From positions 1 to 39,502 of the IMG/VR virus record IMGVR_UViG_3300030090_001937: a DNA stretch of 39,502 nucleotides; one strand, given 5' to 3'. The notes beneath the pieces are model-generated. The model did no database searches. It saw only the letters and a program-made list of their open reading frames with translations, and was not told where the DNA came from. How positions within the stretch are numbered: the stretch's first letter is position 1; each line of letters opens with the position of its first letter. Shown here piece by piece: positions 38,995 to 39,502 of the stretch. The translations under genes and the position numbers were made by a program. The DNA comes from a virus.

Positions 38995-39326
38995 TGGCAC
39001 ACTTTGCAAAGATAGAAGAAGGTTTAGTTACAGAAGTTATTGTCGTAGATAATTCTGATATAACAGATGGTAATGGAGATGAACAAGAAAGTTTAGGAAT
39101 AAATTTTATAAACAACACACTAAATCAAAGTGGTACTTGGAAACAAACAAGTTACAATACATTTGGTAATGCACACGAAAATAGTGGAACACCTTTAAGA
39201 GGAAACTATGCAGGTATAGGTTATACATACGATAGTGCTAATGATGTATTTTATGGACCTGACCCTTCTACAGAGGCACAATCTTATACACTTAATACCT
39301 CAACATGGTTATGGGAAAAAGACTAA
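38994..39326 (+). CDS. Conserved MAHFAKI tail-associated protein
   Basis: 110 residues. MAHFAKIEEGLVTEVIVVDNSDI and the later WKQTSYNTFGNAH, NYAGIGYTYDSANDVFYGP, STWLWEKD match a small protein family widespread in marine cyanophages and podoviruses and found next to tail fibres. It is thought to be a virion or fibre-associated accessory, but its exact job is not established. It couples to the glycine-rich protein by TAATG. Confidence 0.75.
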   Translation: MAHFAKIEEGLVTEVIVVDNSDITDGNGDEQESLGINFINNTLNQSGTWKQTSYNTFGNAHENSGTPLRGNYAGIGYTYDSANDVFYGPDPSTEAQSYTLNTSTWLWEKD

Positions 39327-39331
39327 TCATC

Positions 39332-39347
39332 TGATATAATCCGATTT
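39332..39347 (+). promoter_or_regulatory. Extended -10 promoter giving a leaderless mRNA
   Basis: TGATATAAT (39332-39340) is a TGn extended -10 directly after the previous gene. The next ATG is at 39348, 7 bases beyond the -10, so the transcript would begin at the start codon. No ribosome site is visible. Confidence 0.45.
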
Positions 39348-39502
39348 ATGGATTTACTCATAAACTTATTTTTAATTGTTTTAGTTATAGAAAACTATGG
39401 TAATCTATATAAATTTTTAACAGGTAAATCACAGAAAGCACCTTACTATCATAAGAAAAAAGACCCTTGGAATTGGCAAGATGATTGGAATACAGATGAC
39501 AT
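39348..39502 (+). CDS. Membrane-anchored protein, 3' end outside window
   Basis: MDLLINLFLIVLVIENYGNLYKF: one hydrophobic helix (2-14), then a positively charged stretch (TGKSQKAPYYHKKKD) and an acidic/aromatic end (PWNWQDDWNTDD). The frame is still open at the window edge (52 codons seen). It is served by an apparent leaderless promoter. If the molecule is circular, this frame continues without interruption into the Thr-linker/acidic gene at base 2. Otherwise it is a small membrane protein of the lysis or tail region. Confidence 0.5.
   Translation, partial: MDLLINLFLIVLVIENYGNLYKFLTGKSQKAPYYHKKKDPWNWQDDWNTDD

Overview
This window is an AT-rich tailed-phage genome, or nearly all of one, of the kind recovered from marine metagenomes. 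It contains a terminase large subunit, portal, scaffold-like protein, HK97-fold capsid (SU10/DUF5309-like), beta-propeller and glycine-rich tail proteins, a lysis cassette and a Rad52-type annealing protein. No long-tail genes are recognisable (no tape measure with chaperone frameshift, no tail tube). A block of very large virion proteins sits between portal and capsid, which fits a short-tailed phage with ejected internal proteins, although morphology is inferred. Several small proteins (the 85-aa protein with an FGDPNMEIRKD motif, the DUF5824-like protein, the 110-aa MAHFAKI protein) resemble families I know from marine phages. An r1t-like holin, a Thr-rich linker and leaderless-type promoters point weakly to a marine actinobacterial host. 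SAR11 cannot be excluded.

Layout. 1-3.1 kb (+): end of a Thr-linker/acidic protein, a membrane protein, a 12-residue Cys-Gly peptide, a DUF5675 protein and a holin, i.e. a lysis region. 3.1-4.3 kb (+): metallophosphoesterase without a usual start codon. 4.3-11.15 kb (-): one leftward block of about 20 small genes (SprT-like protease, DUF5049, two Cys-pair mini-proteins, HTH protein, Rad52 annealer, lysozyme-like protein, possible nuclease), broken by about 1 kb of strongly structured non-coding sequence (8.54-9.12 and 9.29-9.65 kb). 11.15-12.7 kb: divergent intergenic region with promoters, hairpins, a short leader-type ORF and possibly the origin. 12.7-14.0 kb (+): nine tiny coupled genes, mostly basic. 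14.0-39.5 kb (+): packaging, internal virion proteins, head and tail. The two window ends are open reading frames that would join in frame if the molecule is circular.

The most unusual content is not protein-coding. (1) The palindrome TGTTTAAACA occurs 19 times, 16 of them between 3.4 and 12.0 kb about every 0.2-1 kb. Copies lie at gene ends, inside genes, and at about -39/-40 of two strong-looking promoters. This looks like a dispersed regulator-binding (stoperator-like) or RNA-processing network. (2) Three consecutive long hairpins (8.79-9.12 kb) share arm sequences and show a compensatory base change. Their imperfect pairs are all G-U only if the minus strand is the RNA. A further ~290-nt element (9.30-9.60 kb) is closed by a 19-21 bp helix with the same strand bias. 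Together they suggest a previously uncharacterised ornate phage RNA embedded in the early operon.

Beyond the Rad52-like protein I see no polymerase, helicase, primase or integrase. Calls rest on reading motifs by eye; no database search was run.
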